Below are positions 7,586 through 16,366 of a stretch of DNA of 64,000 bases, in pieces (position 1 is the first letter of the stretch; each line of letters starts with the position of its first letter). The notes beneath the pieces are model-generated. The model worked only from the letters and a program-made list of their open reading frames with translations, was not told where the DNA came from and did no database searches. The stretch is from Oscillospiraceae bacterium (GTDB lineage Bacteria > Bacillota > Clostridia > Oscillospirales > Oscillospiraceae). A program made the position numbers and the translations under genes. The stretch covers positions 1 to 64,000 of the forward strand of contig JAETOQ010000004.1 in the NCBI GenBank assembly GCA_021771635.1, in the 5' to 3' direction.

Positions 7586-8755
7586 TTAAATGCGGGCCAC
7601 GCCGGAATCGTAGGCGGCCTGCTTCACGGCGGCGGACACGGCATCCGCCACCCGGGGATCAAAAGCGGCGGGAATGATGTAGTCGGCGGAGAGATCGTCA
7701 CCCACCAGGCCGGCCAGTGCGCGGGCGGCTGCGATCTTCATCTCGTCATTGATGTCGCTGGCCCGGGCGTCCAGGGCGCCCCGGAAGATGCCGGGGAAGG
7801 CCAGGACGTTGTTGATCTGGTTGGGGTAGTCGCTGCGGCCCGTGGAGACCACCGCCGCGCCGCCGGCTTTGGCGTCATCGGGGAAGATCTCCGGCGTGGG
7901 ATTGGCGCAGGCGAAGATGATGGCGTCTTTGTTCATGGTTTTGACCATGTCGGTGGTGACCATGCCGGGGGCGGAGACGCCGATAAACACATCGGCACCC
8001 ACCAGAGTTTCCGCCAGAGTGCCGGGCCTCTTCTGGAGATTCGTGACCTGGGCCATCTCCTCCTTGATCCAGTTCAGGCCCTCCCGGCCCGCATAGATGG
8101 CGCCCTTGCGGTCACAGAGCGTGACGTCCCTGGCACCCGCGGAGAGCAGGAGCTTGGTGATGGAAATGGCGGCGGCGCCCGCGCCGTTGATGACGATGCG
8201 GACCTCCTCCAGCTCTTTGCCCACCACCTTCAGGGCGTTGGTCAGGCCCGCCAGGGTGATGACGGCTGTGCCGTGCTGGTCGTCGTGGAAAATGGGGATG
8301 TCGCAGCGCTCCTTCAGCCGCCTCTCGATCTCAAAGCACCGGGGGGCGGAAATGTCCTCCAGATTCACGCCGCCGAAGCTGCCAGCCAGCAGGGCCACGG
8401 TATTCACGATATCGTCCACATCATGGCTTCTGACGCACAGGGGGATGGCGTCCACGCCGCCGAAGGCTTTGAAAAGGACGCACTTGCCCTCCATGACCGG
8501 CATGCCGGCCTCGGGACCGATGTCGCCCAGGCCCAGGACGGCGGTGCCGTCGGTGACCACGGCCACGGTGTTCCAGCGGCGGGTCAGCTCATAGCTTTTA
8601 TTGACGTCCTTCTGGATCTCCAGGCAGGGCTGGGCCACGCCGGGGGTGTAGGCCAGGGAAAGGGCCTCCTTGCTGTCCACGGCGGCGCGGGGCGTCACCT
8701 CCAGCTTGCCCTTCCATTCGTAGTGCAGACGCAGAGATTCTTTTGCGTAATCCAT
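7586..8755 (-). CDS. NAD(P)-dependent malic enzyme
   Basis: A 389-aa cytosolic enzyme that oxidatively decarboxylates malate to pyruvate and CO2. Visible landmarks are LAYTPGVAQPC near residue 35, the metal/substrate segment CDIPIFHDDQHGTA, the Rossmann signature VINGAGAAAISITKLLL, and VFIGVSAPG and FACANPTPEIFPDDA further on. The length fits the short bacterial malic enzymes without a phosphotransacetylase domain. It would connect C4 acids with pyruvate in fermentation. The gene is monocistronic and divergent from the Rrf2 regulator, which might sense conditions relevant to both, though nothing in the sequence proves a link. Confidence 0.93.
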   Translation of the reverse strand: MDYAKESLRLHYEWKGKLEVTPRAAVDSKEALSLAYTPGVAQPCLEIQKDVNKSYELTRRWNTVAVVTDGTAVLGLGDIGPEAGMPVMEGKCVLFKAFGGVDAIPLCVRSHDVDDIVNTVALLAGSFGGVNLEDISAPRCFEIERRLKERCDIPIFHDDQHGTAVITLAGLTNALKVVGKELEEVRIVINGAGAAAISITKLLLSAGARDVTLCDRKGAIYAGREGLNWIKEEMAQVTNLQKRPGTLAETLVGADVFIGVSAPGMVTTDMVKTMNKDAIIFACANPTPEIFPDDAKAGGAAVVSTGRSDYPNQINNVLAFPGIFRGALDARASDINDEMKIAAARALAGLVGDDLSADYIIPAAFDPRVADAVSAAVKQAAYDSGVARI

Positions 8756-8891
8756 CGTTCCAAACTCCTCTCATATGTTGAAAAATCATACCTATTTTAC
8801 GGAAAAACAGAGCGGCTGTCAATTCTGTTTCCAAAATACTTGAAATCCCAGATTTCCTATGGCAAAATAAAAATATAAAGGGGGTATGGAT

Positions 8892-9311
8892 ATGAGGATT
8901 TCCACCAGGGGACGGTACGCCCTGCGGCTGATGATGGATATCGCGTCCCACGACCGGGAGGGCTATGTGTCCCTGAAAGACGCGGCAGCCCGGCAGGAGA
9001 TCTCCATGAAGTACCTGGAGCAGATCGCGGGAATGCTGGCCAAAGCGGGGATGCTGCGCAGCGGCCGGGGCGCCCAGGGCGGCTATCGTCTGGCGAAGGA
9101 GCCGGAGGCATACACCATCGGCAGCATCCTGCGGCTGACAGAGGGCAATCTGGCCCCGGTGTCCTGCTTGGAAGGGCCGGAGAACACCTGCCAGCGGTGC
9201 GGCGAATGCCCCACGCTGGACTTCTGGACGGGGCTGTACGCCGTGGTGAATGACTACATTGACCGCTTCACCCTGGCGGACCTGCTGGCGGAGCAGGCGA
9301 AAAAGCCATAA
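8892..9311 (+). CDS. Rrf2 family transcriptional regulator, IscR-like
   Basis: A 139-aa regulator with the winged helix at residues 1-65 (MRISTRGRYALRLM is the family signature, and RGAQGGYRLAK the wing). The later segment CLEGPENTCQRCGEC contains four Cys residues in the position where IscR-type proteins bind an Fe-S cluster, so it is probably an Fe-S or redox sensor. I prefer the ATG at 8892 because GGGGG at 8880-8884 is then correctly spaced; an ATG at 8886 would leave almost no gap. No isc or suf genes are adjacent. It is divergent from the malic enzyme gene, and the short AT-rich gap between them may carry its operator. Confidence 0.88.
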   Translation: MRISTRGRYALRLMMDIASHDREGYVSLKDAAARQEISMKYLEQIAGMLAKAGMLRSGRGAQGGYRLAKEPEAYTIGSILRLTEGNLAPVSCLEGPENTCQRCGECPTLDFWTGLYAVVNDYIDRFTLADLLAEQAKKP

Positions 9312-9325
9312 AAGCAATATAAGAG

Positions 9326-9362
9326 AAAACGGAGGACCGGCACTTGCCGGTCCTCCGTTTTT
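9326..9362. terminator. Bidirectional terminator
   Basis: AAAACGGAGGACCGGC pairs with GCCGGTCCTCCGTTTT, a 16-bp stem shared by the convergent Rrf2 and spore-protein genes. Confidence 0.9.
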
Positions 9363-9377
9363 GACTCCAGCGGGAAG

Positions 9378-9575
9378 TTACAGGGACTTCTCGTAGGACT
9401 CGATCATCTTCTTGACCATCTGGCCGCCGACAGAGCCGGCCTCACGGGAGGTCAGGTCGCCGTTGTAGCCTTCCTTCAGGTTGACGCCGACCTCGGAAGC
9501 GGCCTCCATCTTGAACTTATCCATAGCGGCGCGGGCCTCGGGAACGTTGATCTTGTTAGAATTCTTGCTAGACAT
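9378..9575 (-). CDS. Alpha/beta-type small acid-soluble spore protein (SASP)
   Basis: A 65-aa protein typical of SASPs that coat and protect DNA in dormant spores. The two conserved blocks are present: ARAAMDKFKMEAASEVGV, containing the region cut by the germination protease GPR, and GDLTSREAGSVGGQMVKKMI. The start at 9575 (MSSKNSNKIN) has AAAGGAG at good spacing. It is monocistronic. Family members are made in the forespore under sigma-G; I do not claim a specific promoter here. This gene, with dpsAB, is strong evidence that the organism makes endospores. Confidence 0.95.
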   Translation of the reverse strand: MSSKNSNKINVPEARAAMDKFKMEAASEVGVNLKEGYNGDLTSREAGSVGGQMVKKMIESYEKSL

Positions 9576-9737
9576 AATCCTTTTCTCCTTTTCATCTATC
9601 AAACATGAGTGGGTTTACTGGGTATCGCGAGCATAGTTTGACTCGAAAGAACAGGAATATGCCGATTTTTTGCCGGAAATTTTTGCTTGCGAGAATTGAT
9701 CTGTATTCACGGATGGATGCGGAGCTGCCCGGCGGAG

Positions 9738-10271
9738 TCAGGGACGCCCGCGGTCCGGCAGGAAGCAGAGACAGCCCGCTTCCCGGGTGCGGTTCAGATC
9801 GATGAGCCGCTGGTTGCTGCTGCCCCGGAACCGCAGGGAGATGTCCTTCAGCTCCTCCACGAAGCGGCCGTCCACCAGCACGTCCAGCAGGGACAGCAGC
9901 TCGTCCGTCACCTCACAGCGGGGGTGGCTGCCGTCGGTCAGCAGCTCCTCGTAGGTAAAGCCGGAGAAGCCCCAGATGGTCTTTTGGGGATATGCCGCCC
10001 GCACCCGGCGGAGAAAGGGCACCAGCGCCCGCTGGTTTTCCGGCTCAAAGGGCTCGCCTCCCAGCAGCGTCAGGCCGTTGATATAGTCCGGCGCCAGCAT
10101 GGCAAGAAGCATGTCCTCCGTCTCCTCCGTAAAGGGCTGGCCGTAGGTGAAGTCCCAGGTCTGGGGCTGGAAGCAGTTTTTGCAGTGGTTGGTGCAGCCG
10201 GAGACGAACAGCGTCACCCGCACGCCTTCGCCGTTGGCGATATCGCAGTTTTTGATCTCTCCGTAATACAT
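9738..10271 (-). CDS. nrdG: Anaerobic ribonucleotide reductase activating protein
   Basis: A 177-aa radical-SAM activase. SGCTNHCKNCF holds the CxxxCxxC motif that binds the 4Fe-4S cluster, and LTLLGGEPF is the SAM-binding GGE segment. It generates the glycyl radical on NrdD so that the reductase can make deoxynucleotides without oxygen. The start at 10271 (MYYGEIKNCD) agrees with family length; an upstream in-frame ATG adds nine unsupported residues. It follows nrdD by about 90 bases on the same strand, the usual operon order. Confidence 0.95.
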   Translation of the reverse strand: MYYGEIKNCDIANGEGVRVTLFVSGCTNHCKNCFQPQTWDFTYGQPFTEETEDMLLAMLAPDYINGLTLLGGEPFEPENQRALVPFLRRVRAAYPQKTIWGFSGFTYEELLTDGSHPRCEVTDELLSLLDVLVDGRFVEELKDISLRFRGSSNQRLIDLNRTREAGCLCFLPDRGRP

Positions 10272-10362
10272 GAAAACATCTCCGATCAGCCTCCGCAAAA
10301 CAGAAAATCAACCAGCGGCTTGGTGGCTTTTTGCGGGACGGGTGGTATCATTTTCAAACGGC

Positions 10363-12561
10363 TTACAGGTGCAGGACGCGGTCCCGGATCTCCTGTGTCC
10401 GGCCCTGGTTCCAGAACTGGGTGCCGATATAGCCGCAGGTGCGGCGGGCCACATTCATCTTGTCCTGGTCCGTGTTGCCGCACTTGGGGCACTTCCAGAT
10501 CAGCTTGCCGTTCTCCTCCACGATCTGGATCTCACCGTCCCAGCCGCAGACCTGGCAGTAGTCGCTCTTGGTGTTCAGCTCGGCGTAGATGATGTTGTCA
10601 TAGATGAACTTCATCACCTGCAGGACCGCCTCCAGGTTGTTCTGCATGTCCGGCACCTCCACGTAGCTGATGGCGCCGCCGGGGGACAGGTGCTGGAACT
10701 GGGCCTCGAATTTCAGCTTGTCGAAGGCGTTGATGTTCTCAGACACATGGACGTGGTAACTGTTGGTGATATAGCCCTTGTCCGTGATGCCCTCAATGAC
10801 GCCGAAGCGGCGCTGGAGGCACTTGGCGAACTTGTAGGTGGTGGACTCCAAAGGCGTGCCGTAGAGGGAGTAGTCGATGTTCTCCGCCTTCTTCCACTCG
10901 GCGCACTTGTCGTTCATCTTCTGCATGACGCTCAGGGCAAAGGGCGTGGCGGAGGGGTCGGTGTGGCTCTTGCCGGTCATATACTTCACGCACTCGTACA
11001 GGCCCGCGTAGCCCAGGGAGATGGTGGAGTAGCCGTTGTACAGCAGCTTGTCGATGGTCTCGCCCTTTTTCAGACGGGCCAGGGCGCCGTACTGCCACAG
11101 GATGGGGGCCACGTCGGAGACGGTGCCCAGCAGCCGCTCGTGGCGGCAGCGCAGGGCCCGGTGGCACAGCTCCAGACGCTCCTCAAAGATGCGCCAGAAC
11201 TTTTCCAGATTGCCGCCGGAGCTGAGGGCCACATCCGGCAGGTTGATGGTGACCACACCCTGGTTGAAGCGGCCGTAGTACTTGTGCTTTCCCGGCTCGT
11301 AGTTGCCTGCGTTGGCGATGTTGCCGATACCGGCGTCGGTGAAGCGGTCCGGAGTCAGGAAGGAGCGGCAGCCCATGCAGGTGTACACGTCGCCCTTCAG
11401 CTCCAGCATCTTCTTCTCGGAGATGTAGTCGGGCACCATCCGGCGGGCGGTGCACTTTGCCGCCAGCTCCGTCAGATACCAGTAGGGGGAGTCCTCATGG
11501 ATGTTGTCTTCCTCCAGCACGTAGATGAGCTTGGGGAAGGCGGGGGTGATCCACACGCCGTCCTCGTTCTTCACGCCCTCGTACCGCTGCTCCAGAGTCT
11601 CCTCAATGATAAGAGCCAGGTCTTTTCGCTCCTGGTCGTTTTTGGCCTCGCCCAGGTACATGAACACCGTGACAAAGGGGGCCTGTCCATTGGTGGTCAG
11701 GAGTGTCAGCACCTGGTACTGGATGGTCTGCACGCCCCGGCGGACCTCATCCCGGAGGCGGGCCTCCACCAGCTCGGAGAGCTTCTCCTCACCGGGGGCC
11801 GTACCGATGGCGGCCATCTCCTGCTCCACCACTTTCCGCAGCTTTTTCCGGCTGACGTCCACAAAGGGCGCCAGGTGGGCCAGGGAGATGGACTGCCCGC
11901 CGTACTGGTTGGAGGCCACCTGGGCGATGATCTGGGTGGCGATGTTGCAGGCGGTGGAGAAGCTGTGGGGCCGCTCGATGAGGGTGCCGGTGATGACAGT
12001 GCCGTTTTGCAGCATGTCCTCCAGGTTCACCAGGTCGCAGTTGTGCATATGCTGGGCATAATAATCCGTGTCATGGAAGTGGATGATGCCCTCCCGGTGG
12101 GCCTCCACGATATCGGGGGGCAGCAGGAGCCGCTCGCTGATGTCCCGGGAGACCTCGCCGGCCATATAGTCCCGCTGAGTGGAGTTCACCACGGGGTTCT
12201 TGTTGGAGTTCTCCTGCTTGGCCTCCTCATTGCAGCACTCGATGAGGCTCAGGATCTTTTCGTCGGTGGTGTTGCTCTTGCGGACCAGGGAGCGGGTGTA
12301 GCGGTAGGTGACATAGTTCTTCGCCACCTCGAAAGCGCCGTGGGCCATGATCTGGTACTCCACCAGGTCCTGGATCTCCTCCACGGAGGGGGAGCGGTTC
12401 ATCTTCTGGCAGGCCAGGTCCACAGACTCCGCGATCCGCTGAATCTGCATGGGCGTCATGCGGACGCTCTCCTCAATGCTCTCATTGGCCTTGGTGATGG
12501 CCGCGATGATCTTTGTGATATCAAAGACCACTTCTGTTCCGTTTCGCTTGATGACTGTCAT
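10363..12561 (-). CDS. nrdD: Anaerobic (class III) ribonucleoside-triphosphate reductase
   Basis: A 732-aa glycyl-radical enzyme that reduces NTPs to dNTPs. An N-terminal ATP-cone (MTVIKRNGTEVVFDITKI, residues 1-90) provides allosteric control. The catalytic barrel follows, then a zinc ribbon (CQVCGWDG and WKCPKCGN) and the C-terminal radical loop RRTCGYIGTQFW, whose Gly at about 710 carries the radical. Length and order match the family. It is co-transcribed with nrdG. Class III reductase shows that the cell makes DNA precursors anaerobically. A plausible promoter lies at 12607-12634. Confidence 0.97.
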   Translation of the reverse strand: MTVIKRNGTEVVFDITKIIAAITKANESIEESVRMTPMQIQRIAESVDLACQKMNRSPSVEEIQDLVEYQIMAHGAFEVAKNYVTYRYTRSLVRKSNTTDEKILSLIECCNEEAKQENSNKNPVVNSTQRDYMAGEVSRDISERLLLPPDIVEAHREGIIHFHDTDYYAQHMHNCDLVNLEDMLQNGTVITGTLIERPHSFSTACNIATQIIAQVASNQYGGQSISLAHLAPFVDVSRKKLRKVVEQEMAAIGTAPGEEKLSELVEARLRDEVRRGVQTIQYQVLTLLTTNGQAPFVTVFMYLGEAKNDQERKDLALIIEETLEQRYEGVKNEDGVWITPAFPKLIYVLEEDNIHEDSPYWYLTELAAKCTARRMVPDYISEKKMLELKGDVYTCMGCRSFLTPDRFTDAGIGNIANAGNYEPGKHKYYGRFNQGVVTINLPDVALSSGGNLEKFWRIFEERLELCHRALRCRHERLLGTVSDVAPILWQYGALARLKKGETIDKLLYNGYSTISLGYAGLYECVKYMTGKSHTDPSATPFALSVMQKMNDKCAEWKKAENIDYSLYGTPLESTTYKFAKCLQRRFGVIEGITDKGYITNSYHVHVSENINAFDKLKFEAQFQHLSPGGAISYVEVPDMQNNLEAVLQVMKFIYDNIIYAELNTKSDYCQVCGWDGEIQIVEENGKLIWKCPKCGNTDQDKMNVARRTCGYIGTQFWNQGRTQEIRDRVLHL

Positions 12562-12876
12562 GGAAGCTCCCTCCGTTGATTCCCTTGCGGTTGGACCGCA
12601 ATATCTATTGTAATGAAACTATTATAATATACAAGATATAGAAAAGCTAGTTGCTTTTACCACTGTGGGGCAAAAGATTTGTACTGTGCCGCATCGACGG
12701 CACAGTCTCTATTCTGGCAAAAGAACCGCGGTTTGTCCATTGGGAGTTTCGCCAGAAATCGACCGGAAAATTCTCCATGCGGAAGATGGGCGGCCACGGC
12801 TATGGAAATCGCCGGCCCTGGGGCCGCTCCTGCTGGAAACGGTACATGCGCATCTGCGGACGGCTTGGGTTCCAAC
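12562..12876. other. Intergenic region upstream of nrdD, no gene seen
   Basis: The nrdD-proximal 90 bases are AT-rich and carry the promoter. The rest is GC-rich and contains one perfect hairpin, ACTGTGCCG/CGGCACAGT, near 12682-12709, without a T-tract. I found no frame with a ribosome site and no recognisable RNA. Confidence 0.5.
12607..12634 (-). promoter_or_regulatory. Candidate nrdD promoter
   Basis: On the minus strand, TTGTAT (12634-12629) and TACAAT (12612-12607) are 16 bases apart in an AT-rich stretch about 50 bases before the nrdD ATG. I could not identify a convincing NrdR box. Confidence 0.45.
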
Positions 12877-12905
12877 AAAAAAAGAGGTGCGCGGACGCGC
12901 ACCTC
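12877..12905 (-). terminator. Terminator of the ECF S-component gene
   Basis: On the minus strand GAGGTGCGC/GCGCACCTC with a 4-base loop is followed by seven T residues. Confidence 0.85.
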
Positions 12906-12925
12906 CAGTTTTGCGACAAAGGCGT

Positions 12926-13453
12926 TCAGCGGACAGAGAACTTGTTCCAGAAGGCCAGCAGGCCGCCCTTGAAGCACAGCAGCATGGACACCACGGCGCC
13001 GAAGCTGGCCTGGAAGATCTGGAAAGGCAGCTTCAGCAGCGCCGCGCTGGCGTCGGCGTAGACAAAGGCGCGGCCCAGAGAGTAACCCGCCACATTGATC
13101 AGAACGCCCAAGATCACGCCTGCCAGAGCGCCGCGGACACGGTGCTCCTTTGCCAGCTTATGGGCGCACAGGGAGACTACCACGGCTTGCAGGCCATGTG
13201 TCGCCAGAGAGACGAACATAGGGGCGGGATAAAAGAAAAAGTCACCCAAAAACGCGCCGACGCCGCCTACGAGAAAGGCCCCCAGAGGGTCCAGCAGGAT
13301 GGCGGCGGTGCAGATCACAGCGTCGTTCAGGTAGAGGTGGCCGCCTGGGACGGGAATGCTGAAGGAGCTCATAACGATGTTCAGCGCCATCAGCATGGCG
13401 GTGACCGTGAGCCACTTCACCGGACGCACGGTGTGCAGAGAGGATGCAGACAT
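12926..13453 (-). CDS. ECF transporter substrate-binding (S) component
   Basis: A 175-aa hydrophobic protein with about six membrane helices and the S-component loop VPGGHLYLNDAVICTAAILL, followed by GAFLVGGVGAFLGDFFF. S-components capture a vitamin or micronutrient and dock to a shared EcfT/EcfA module encoded elsewhere; no ATPase genes are next to it. The ligand is not clear, and folate, pantothenate, thiamine and related cofactors remain possible. The start at 13453 has AAGAAAGG upstream. A 160-bp MITE-like element ends only 21 bases before the start codon, so the native leader, where a riboswitch would be expected for such genes, has been displaced. Confidence 0.8.
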   Translation of the reverse strand: MSASSLHTVRPVKWLTVTAMLMALNIVMSSFSIPVPGGHLYLNDAVICTAAILLDPLGAFLVGGVGAFLGDFFFYPAPMFVSLATHGLQAVVVSLCAHKLAKEHRVRGALAGVILGVLINVAGYSLGRAFVYADASAALLKLPFQIFQASFGAVVSMLLCFKGGLLAFWNKFSVR

Positions 13454-13471
13454 GAGGAACAGCCTTCTTTC

Positions 13472-13637
13472 TTAGAGCTTATCCATAAATTAAGAGCACA
13501 TAGCTTGCTTGCATATTATGCGGCATACTTCGTTGCTTTTTCTTGCCGGGCGTCAGCCCGCCTGCGAAAAATCGCCTCGTCTGACGCAAAATCTGACGGC
13601 GCAATCTGCGCACGCCTAATTTACGGATAAGCTCTTA
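13472..13637. mobile_element. Complete MITE-like element with TTA target duplication
   Basis: A 160-bp element (13475-13634) with 18-bp terminal inverted repeats matching at 17 positions (GAGCTTATCCATAAATTA against the complement of TAATTTACGGATAAGCTC), flanked by TTA at 13472-13474 and 13635-13637. The interior resembles the 57400-57560 copy (a ...TTGCC-CGTCAG-CTGCGAAAAATC...TCGTCTGACG core) although the termini differ in sequence. It has no coding capacity and would need a transposase in trans. It is inserted in the leader of the ECF S-component gene. Confidence 0.75.
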
Positions 13638-13706
13638 ATCGTATGGACACATCTTAAACCTGAAATGACCATGGTAAAAGTTCCAATATATGAAAATTTT
13701 ATAAGG

Positions 13707-14534
13707 TCAGATGTGAAGAATTTCATAGATACCGTGGGCCACGCCGTCCTGATCATGGTGTACCGTCACGTGATCCGCCGCTGCCAGACAGGTGGGGGTG
13801 GCATTTGCAACAGCAATGCCGCATCCGACAAAGGCCAGCATGTCCGCGTCATTGTCGCCGTCACCAAAGGCGGCGATCTGCGCGGGAGAGAGGTCCAGCA
13901 GCTCCGCCACATACCGGACGCCGGAGTGCTTGCCCGCGTCCCGGTGGGAGATCTCAATCAGCTGCCGGACAGAGGAGGTGATATAGATGTCCGGGACGCT
14001 CTCTTTCAGCAGCCCCCAGACATGCGTCTTTGTCTCCTGGTCCGGGACCACCAGGTCCAGACTGTCCAGATGGTGGATATGGGCGCGGATGAAGGCGGCG
14101 ATATCCGACTCTGGGCGGCGGGTGCGCTGGATGTACGGAATGGACTGGGGTGCGGCGCCGTGGCCCAACGGGTCCGCCACATAGGCGGCATCGGCATAGG
14201 CCCGCCCATCCACAAAGGCCTCGTAAACGACACGCTCTCCGGCTGTCAGACGCAGGATCTCCTGAACGGACCGGGATTTCAGCGCATAGCTGTGCAGGCG
14301 TTTGCCCGTGGGGATATGGTAAACGGCGGCGCCGTTGGAGGTGATGGCGTATTCGATGCCGGGGACGGACAGCACGTCCTGGGGCAGGGAGGCAAAAGCC
14401 CGTCCGCTGGCGATCACGATATGGACGCCCCTGCTGATAGCGTACTCCAAGGCCCGCCGGTTCCCCGGCGACAGGCGGCCGGCCCCATCCAATGTGGTCT
14501 GGTCCAGATCCAGTGCGATACATTTGATATCCAT
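13707..14534 (-). CDS. HAD-superfamily Cof-type phosphatase
   Basis: A 275-aa HAD class IIB phosphatase. Motif I is IALDLDQTTLD (nucleophile and acid/base Asp), motif II the Ser in VIASGR, and motif IV AAFGDGDNDADMLAFVG with its Mg2+-binding Asp residues; a Lys between them completes the set. Motif I carries QT where most Cof proteins have GT, a conservative change. Such enzymes dephosphorylate sugar phosphates, FMN or pyridoxal phosphate with broad specificity, so the substrate is open. Start 14534 follows GGAGGCGATGAA. It is upstream of the ECF S-component on the same strand, with the MITE between them. Confidence 0.88.
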   Translation of the reverse strand: MDIKCIALDLDQTTLDGAGRLSPGNRRALEYAISRGVHIVIASGRAFASLPQDVLSVPGIEYAITSNGAAVYHIPTGKRLHSYALKSRSVQEILRLTAGERVVYEAFVDGRAYADAAYVADPLGHGAAPQSIPYIQRTRRPESDIAAFIRAHIHHLDSLDLVVPDQETKTHVWGLLKESVPDIYITSSVRQLIEISHRDAGKHSGVRYVAELLDLSPAQIAAFGDGDNDADMLAFVGCGIAVANATPTCLAAADHVTVHHDQDGVAHGIYEILHI

Positions 14535-14687
14535 TTCATCGCCTCCTGCCGGCTATTGTAACACGGATAAAGGGGACTTGCAACGCGGCGTCCTCCGTGG
14601 TCCGGCTGTACCAATGGCTTGAAATACCCCTGCGGACATAGTAAAATAAATCCAACATGGATCAGAGCTTTGAAGAGAAGGTGTATC

Positions 14688-14873
14688 ATGAAAAAATATG
14701 AATACGTTAACGTCCATATCGGAAAGTTCTGCGGCGCAAAATCGGAAGAACACCGGACGATCATTGACGAATATGCGGCCAGGGGCTGCCGCTATGTGGG
14801 TTATATACCGACCAATATCAGCGGTTATGGAAAGATCAAGGACATGGACCTGGTGTTTGAGCTGAAGTGCTGA
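14688..14873 (+). CDS. DUF4177-type small protein
   Basis: A 61-aa soluble protein (MKKYEYVNVHIG ... IIDEYAARGCRYVGYIP) matching the short DUF4177 pattern, in which a Tyr/Val-rich first strand is followed by a helix and a GWRYVGYI-like strand. The function of the family is unknown. The ATG at 14688 follows AGAAGGTG and gives the usual length. It ends about 85 bases before the M18 aminopeptidase start and may be cotranscribed with it. Confidence 0.7.
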   Translation: MKKYEYVNVHIGKFCGAKSEEHRTIIDEYAARGCRYVGYIPTNISGYGKIKDMDLVFELKC

Positions 14874-14959
14874 ACCGGAATAAAAACAGCCCTTTGGCAC
14901 AAAACCAGAAGGAGAGACAGATCGACAGCACCCTTCAGGAGATAACGGAGGATACAGAT

Positions 14960-16267
14960 ATGGAACAGGACTTATCCCGCGGACTGCTGGCGTTTTTGGA
15001 CGCCAGTCCCACCTGCTATCACGCGGTGGAGGAACTGACAAAGGAACTGCTGGGCAACGGATACCAGCAGCTCTGGGAGTCCCGGCCCTGGCGGCTTGCC
15101 GAGGGCGGAAGCTATTTTGTGGTGCGGGGGGACTCCACCCTCGCGGCCTTCCGGGTGCCCTGCCGGGACTTCCGGGGATTCATGCTGGCGGCGGGGCACA
15201 GCGATTCGCCGGCATTCAAGATCCGGGAGGCGGCGGAGGTCGCCTCCCCGGGCAATTGCACCCGGCTCAGCGTGGAGCCTTACGGCGGCATGATCATGCG
15301 CTCCTGGCTGGACCGGCCCCTGTCCGCGGCGGGCCGTGTCATGGTGCGGGAGGATGGAGGGATCCGCTCCCGGCTGGTGAACGTTGACCGGGACCTGCTG
15401 ATCATCCCCAGCGTTGCCATCCACATGGACCGGGAGGTCAACAAGGGCACGGCCCTGAAGGCCAACACGGACATGCTGCCGCTGCTGGGCGGCGCGGGCG
15501 AGCCGGGGCGGTTCCGCCGCCTCATTGCGGAAAGCGCCGGCGTGCCGGAGGACGGCGTGCTGTCCACGGAGCTGTTCCTCTATCCCCGCACCCCAGGCGT
15601 GCTGATGGGGATCGACGGGGAGTTCATCGCCGCGCCCCGGCTGGACGACCTGCAGTGCGTGTTCGGCTGCTTCCGGGGATTCCTGGCGGCGGAGGCCGGC
15701 GCCAGCGTGCCGGTCCTGTGCGTGTTCAACAATGAAGAGGTGGGCAGCGGCACCCGGCAGGGGGCGGACTCCACCTTCCTGACCGACGTGCTGGAGCGCA
15801 TCAGCGACTCTCTGGGCCGGTCGGCGGAGGAGCACCACGCGGCCCTTGCCAACAGCTTCCTGGTGTCGGCGGACAACGCCCACGCCCTCCATCCGGCCCA
15901 CCCGGAGTACGGGGACCCGCAGGAGTCCCCCGTGCTGAACGGGGGTGTGGTCATCAAATACAACGCCAACCAGCGTTACACCACCGACGCGGTATCCGCC
16001 GCCGTCTTTGGGCAGATCTGCGCTGAGGAGGGCGTTCCGGTGCAGCGGTACAGCAACCGGGCGGACCTGCCCGGCGGCTCCACCCTGGGCAACATCAGCA
16101 GCGCCCACCTGTCCGTCCCCACAGTGGACATCGGCCTGCCCCAGCTGGCCATGCATTCCGCCTGTGAGGTGGCGGGCGTCCGGGACACGGAGGCCCTGGT
16201 CAAGGCCATGACGGCCTACTACGGCAAAAGCCTGAGGACCGGGCCGGAGGGAATCGAAATTTTATAA
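14960..16267 (+). CDS. M18 family aminopeptidase
   Basis: A 435-aa zinc aminopeptidase of the aspartyl-aminopeptidase type. Metal ligands and catalytic residues are visible in FMLAAGHSDSPAFK (His, Asp), CVFNNEEVGSGTRQGADS (tandem Glu), LVSADNAHALHP (Asp) and QLAMHSACEVAG (His). It releases N-terminal residues from peptides in the cytosol. I chose the ATG at 14960 (MEQDLSRG) because GGAGG lies at 14947-14951; the frame is open 93 bases further upstream but overlaps the previous gene's end. A terminator follows at 16275-16304. Confidence 0.93.
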   Translation: MEQDLSRGLLAFLDASPTCYHAVEELTKELLGNGYQQLWESRPWRLAEGGSYFVVRGDSTLAAFRVPCRDFRGFMLAAGHSDSPAFKIREAAEVASPGNCTRLSVEPYGGMIMRSWLDRPLSAAGRVMVREDGGIRSRLVNVDRDLLIIPSVAIHMDREVNKGTALKANTDMLPLLGGAGEPGRFRRLIAESAGVPEDGVLSTELFLYPRTPGVLMGIDGEFIAAPRLDDLQCVFGCFRGFLAAEAGASVPVLCVFNNEEVGSGTRQGADSTFLTDVLERISDSLGRSAEEHHAALANSFLVSADNAHALHPAHPEYGDPQESPVLNGGVVIKYNANQRYTTDAVSAAVFGQICAEEGVPVQRYSNRADLPGGSTLGNISSAHLSVPTVDIGLPQLAMHSACEVAGVRDTEALVKAMTAYYGKSLRTGPEGIEIL

Positions 16268-16274
16268 GGATTTT

Positions 16275-16304
16275 ACAAAAGCCGGTGATTTCACCGGCTT
16301 TTGT
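16275..16304 (+). terminator. Terminator of the M18 aminopeptidase gene
   Basis: ACAAAAGCCGGTGA pairs with TCACCGGCTTTTGT almost without a loop, six bases or so after the stop codon. Confidence 0.85.
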
Positions 16305-16311
16305 CATTGAT

Positions 16312-16340
16312 TTGTTACACACGACGAAGCGGATTATGAT
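16312..16340 (+). promoter_or_regulatory. Promoter of the small membrane-protein operon
   Basis: TTGTTA (16312-16317), a 17-base spacer and TATGAT (16335-16340), then GTGGAGG before the first ATG at 16367. Confidence 0.75.
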
Positions 16341-16366
16341 ATGATAAGAAAAAATGTGGAGGCCCC

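Noticed and set aside
10270-12579. Long antisense frame across nrdD
   Set aside because: It is the shadow of nrdD codons; the real gene has all class III reductase motifs on the other strand.
12601-12650. NrdR box upstream of nrdD
   Set aside because: The AT-rich palindromic-looking sequence does not match the paired 16-bp consensus at either expected position.
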